NCBI GenBank assembly: GCA_043772905.1 | Contig: JAYVFS010000267.1 | Location: 1 to 8,512, forward strand | DNA from: JAAFJT01 sp043772905 | GTDB lineage: Bacteria; Bacteroidota; Bacteroidia; Chitinophagales; Saprospiraceae | DNA length: 8,512 nt | Reading direction: 5' to 3' | Shown: in pieces, positions 6,444-8,512 of the stretch | Numbering within the stretch: position 1 is the stretch's first letter | Layout of the letters: each line of letters starts with the position of its first letter | The notes under the pieces: model-generated | The model's input: the letters and a program-made list of their open reading frames with translations, nothing else | Told to the model about the DNA's origin: nothing | Database searches by the model: none | Made by a program: the position numbers and the translations under genes

Positions 6444-7043
6444 ATGACCGCTTTAGCTTTACAACCCGAATATATAAGGGATAAAACATACACCGTCGAA
6501 GAGTATTTTGAGTTAGAAAAACACTCTGAAATTCGACATGAATTCGTTAACGGAAAACTTATCGCTATGCCCGGAGAAAGTGTTATTGCTAATCGCATTG
6601 CAGACAATTGCGGTTTTAACTTGCGTTTACATTTGAATAAAAAAGGTTATGATACCATCCGTCACGATGTCAGAACCATGATTCGAAACGGCAAGCTCTA
6701 TCGTTATCCCGATGTTTCAGTGGCAAAACGTTCTGAAATAACCCAAACACACGCTGTTACAAAGCCAGAAATGCTCATCGAAGTCACTTCTGAAAACTCC
6801 TCAACAACCGACCACGATGCAAAAGTTAAGGAATATACGGCTTTGCCTTCTCTCCAATATTACCTCATCGTTTCACAAGAAGAAATGCTTGTAGAGGTTT
6901 ACAGCCGTGACAATTACGGTTGGCGTTTCGATATTTACGCCGAACCGACCGATGTTATTCCTTTGAATCACTTTGGCTGCTCGCTTTCGCTTGCCGATAT
7001 TTATGAAAATGTTGCTTGGGCGGACAGTAAAAGTGATGCTTAA
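6444..7043 (+). CDS. Uma2-family (DUF820) PD-(D/E)XK nuclease-like protein, 199 aa
   Basis: The protein has the full DUF820 layout at normal length: an N-terminal YTVEEYFELEKHSEIRHEFV followed by NGKLIAMPG (16-44), YRYPDVSV (Asp90), LIEVTSENSSTTDHDAKVKEY (Glu113 and Lys127/Lys129) and LQYYLIVSQ (137-145). Asp90, Glu113 and the nearby lysines form the expected PD-(D/E)XK-type metal site. Uma2 genes are multiplied in cyanobacteria and some Bacteroidota; their biological role is unsettled and nuclease activity is predicted from fold. ATG at 6444 is clear. It is the only plus-strand gene inside the pectin cluster, divergent from GH105 and convergent with GH28, with no functional link to either. 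Same-orientation copies of the dispersed motif flank it at 6382-6394 and 7053-7065, 13 identical bases each. Confidence 0.9.
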   Translation: MTALALQPEYIRDKTYTVEEYFELEKHSEIRHEFVNGKLIAMPGESVIANRIADNCGFNLRLHLNKKGYDTIRHDVRTMIRNGKLYRYPDVSVAKRSEITQTHAVTKPEMLIEVTSENSSTTDHDAKVKEYTALPSLQYYLIVSQEEMLVEVYSRDNYGWRFDIYAEPTDVIPLNHFGCSLSLADIYENVAWADSKSDA

Positions 7044-7052
7044 TTTTGAAAA

Positions 7053-7065
7053 ATACTGAGGGGTC
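7053..7065 (+). repeat. Dispersed motif copy 9 (ATACTGAGGGGTC), G4 type
   Basis: Between the convergent Uma2 and GH28 genes, its last two bases reaching the GH28 stop codon. GGGGTC pairs with GACCCC eight bases downstream to form the 7060-7078 stem. Confidence 0.85.
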
Positions 7066-7078
7066 AATATTTGACCCC
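7060..7078. terminator. Inverted repeat at the convergent Uma2 / GH28 3' ends, likely bidirectional terminator
   Basis: GGGGTCAA-TAT-TTGACCCC is a perfect 8-pair stem with a 3-base loop. It begins 16 bases after the Uma2 stop and includes the GH28 stop codon (TGA, 7066-7064). On the GH28 strand the stem is followed by TCAGTATTTTT, giving a run of five U a few bases downstream; on the Uma2 strand there is no U-run. One arm is the right half of a dispersed motif copy (7054-7065). Confidence 0.5.
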
Positions 7079-8512
7079 ATTCACCACCACTTTCTTACTA
7101 TTCAACACCTTAATTTCAGGTTTTCCTTCTGTAACAAAATTGACATTTTTCACCTGAATACCATCTCCTGCTGTACAAAACATAGCATTTTTTGCTTGCA
7201 ACATCGAATTTTCAATCACCACATTTTGCACATTCATTTCGGGCAAACCTTGAATGTAAACGCCATATTTTGCTCCCCGACACACGATATTTCTGATAAA
7301 AATATTGCGGAACTGAGGGGTCCCTTCGGTCACAGGCTTCATGTCGCCTTGAGGGTTTTTGAGGGCTTCTGCCGCTTCTTTGCCGTTGTAATACATATCG
7401 AACAATATCGCTTCGTTGGGTATATCGCTCATCACAATATCCGCACAATAAATATTTTCAACAATTCCGCCACGTCCACGTGTTGTTTTGAAGCGCAGAC
7501 CAATATCAGAACCCATGAAAGTACAGTTTGACACAAAGATATTGCGCACACCGCCCGACATTTCAGAGCCAATTACAAAGCCACCATGTGCTTCATAAAC
7601 CTTTGTATCCCGAATTATAACATTTTCAGTAGGAATACCCCGCTTGCGTCCCGACTCGTCTCGACCTGATTTTAAGGTAATACCATCGTCGCCTACTTGA
7701 AAAACACAGCCTTCAACAAGCACATTTCTGCACGATTCCAAGTCCAAAGCATCGCTGTTTTGGGCATAACTACCCGCTTTTACAGTCACATTTCTGATGG
7801 TCAAATGGTCGGTCATCAACGGGTGCATCGTCCAAGCTGGTGAATTTTGGAAAGTCACGCCTTCCAATAAAACACGTTTACAACGATTTAAAACAACCAT
7901 ATTTGGGCGCAAAAAGTCGCGAATCGTTTCATATTCTTCTTTAGACGACATCAAAGCACCTGGTTTGTACCACATCGTTCCTTTATACATCTTTTCAGAT
8001 GGATACCACGTTTCCTTTTTTTCATCAAAAACACCGCCTTTCAAAGCCGTAATTTTTTTCCATTCCGCATCATTCACTTTACTGCGTTTGAGCATACGCC
8101 ATACTTGTCCGTTAGCGTCGAAAATACCTTCACCCGTCACCCCTACATTTTCCACATCTGTTGCCGAAATCGGTGATTGACAACGCATCGTTTCGATGCC
8201 TTCAAAGGTTGCGACAACCAATGGATAAGCCGTTTTATCGTCAGTAAACAAAATAAATGCGCCTTTGTCAAGATGCAAATTGACATTGCTTTTCAAGACA
8301 ATACCCGCCGTCAACCACAAGCCTGTTGGCACGACAACCACTCCCCCGCCCGCTTGATTTGCCATATCAATCGCTTGATTGATAGCCTGAGTATTGATTG
8401 TGATGCCATCAGGTTTTGCACCATAACGGACAATATTATAGGTGTCCCGACGAAAAGCTGTTCCCGCAATTTTAGGCAATTCAAAAGCATATTTCTCTTC
8501 AAAAGCCGATTT
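7064..8512 (-). CDS. GH28 polygalacturonase-type glycoside hydrolase, 5' end outside window
   Basis: GH28 enzymes hydrolyse galacturonic-acid links in homogalacturonan or rhamnogalacturonan. The frame is open to the last base, so the true start and signal peptide lie beyond it; the first Met-like codon inside (TTG at 8479) falls within sequence that continues upstream (AFELPKIAGT). Counting from base 8512 there are 482 residues. The beta-helix opens with YNIVRYGAKPDGITINTQAI. Catalytic motifs are NSDALD (Asp254), VGDDGITLK (Asp275, Asp276), EAHGGFVIGSEMSGG (His309) and GLRFK (Arg340, Lys342), corresponding to the NTD, DD, GHG and RIK signatures. The GFVIGSE style is common in exo-acting bacterial GH28 enzymes. 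The stop lies inside the 7060-7078 hairpin. A dispersed motif copy at 7311 encodes T-P-Q-F. Whether it acts on homogalacturonan or rhamnogalacturonan cannot be told from sequence alone. Confidence 0.92.
   Translation of the reverse strand, partial: KSAFEEKYAFELPKIAGTAFRRDTYNIVRYGAKPDGITINTQAINQAIDMANQAGGGVVVVPTGLWLTAGIVLKSNVNLHLDKGAFILFTDDKTAYPLVVATFEGIETMRCQSPISATDVENVGVTGEGIFDANGQVWRMLKRSKVNDAEWKKITALKGGVFDEKKETWYPSEKMYKGTMWYKPGALMSSKEEYETIRDFLRPNMVVLNRCKRVLLEGVTFQNSPAWTMHPLMTDHLTIRNVTVKAGSYAQNSDALDLESCRNVLVEGCVFQVGDDGITLKSGRDESGRKRGIPTENVIIRDTKVYEAHGGFVIGSEMSGGVRNIFVSNCTFMGSDIGLRFKTTRGRGGIVENIYCADIVMSDIPNEAILFDMYYNGKEAAEALKNPQGDMKPVTEGTPQFRNIFIRNIVCRGAKYGVYIQGLPEMNVQNVVIENSMLQAKNAMFCTAGDGIQVKNVNFVTEGKPEIKVLNSKKVVVNGVKY
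7312..7322 (+). repeat. Dispersed motif copy 10 (ACTGAGGGGTC), G4 type
   Basis: Antisense within GH28, encoding T-P-Q-F. The base before ACTG is A instead of T, so it matches 11 consecutive consensus bases. Confidence 0.65.

Noticed and set aside
353..7322. The motif copies as a CRISPR array or tandem repeat
   Set aside because: Copies are only 12-13 bases, in both orientations, with spacing from 46 to about 1500 bases, and lie inside essential-looking genes.
353..7322. The motif as terminal repeats of an insertion sequence
   Set aside because: No transposase gene is present, and the copies do not pair as inverted ends of any unit.
7346..7365. Two TTGAGGG strings near 7347 and 7358 as further motif copies
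   Set aside because: They match only GAGGG of the core, without ACT or GTC, and are explained by the GH28 codons.
7046..7531. Plus-strand open frame after Uma2
   Set aside because: It is antisense to the GH28 gene and begins inside the terminator region; no recognisable domain.
8311..8502. Second minus-strand frame with an apparent start at the window edge
   Set aside because: It overlaps the GH28 coding sequence in another frame, and the GH28 frame continues open to base 8512 with family-typical sequence.

Overview
The window looks like chromosomal DNA of a free-living Bacteroidota bacterium (Cytophagales or Saprospirales type; inferred, not proven). Signs are the enzyme families present, AT-rich intergenic DNA, poor Shine-Dalgarno sequences, and promoter-like elements of the Bacteroidota TAnnTTTG (-7) / TTG (-33) kind.

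Layout. Bases 1-548 hold the 5' third of a phosphoenolpyruvate synthase gene (ppsA) on the minus strand. A divergent 49-codon gene for a small helix-turn-helix-like protein follows at 803-952. Next is a short minus-strand stretch with coding character but no good start (about 953-1170). Bases 1171-8512 are a pectin-degradation cluster, nearly all on the minus strand. In transcription order it has a GH28 polygalacturonase-type enzyme (7064-8512, start outside the window), a GH105 unsaturated uronyl hydrolase with an extra C-terminal domain (4331-6247), a BRO-N domain protein (3307-4164), and a bifunctional pectin methylesterase (CE8) / pectate lyase (PL10) (1171-3255). A Uma2-family (DUF820) gene on the plus strand (6444-7043) lies between GH28 and GH105.

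Together the enzymes would de-esterify homogalacturonan (CE8), cut it by beta-elimination (PL10), hydrolyse galacturonide ends (GH28) and remove the unsaturated uronic acid left on lyase products (GH105). No transporter, SusC/SusD pair or obvious regulator gene is in the window. BRO-N and Uma2 genes have no known place in pectin use and look like independent cargo.

The most striking signal is not a gene. A 12-13 base motif, consensus ATACTGAGGGG(G)TC, occurs ten times in 8.5 kb (nine with the exact core ACTGAGGGG, one degenerate), about once per 850 bases. It lies in both orientations, inside five of the genes in several reading frames and on either strand, and in three intergenic places. Two copies form an arm of a hairpin at a gene's 3' end. 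This behaviour resembles DNA uptake sequences (Neisseria, Pasteurellaceae) or cyanobacterial HIP1 rather than a CRISPR, tandem or transposon repeat. I do not recognise this motif as a described element.
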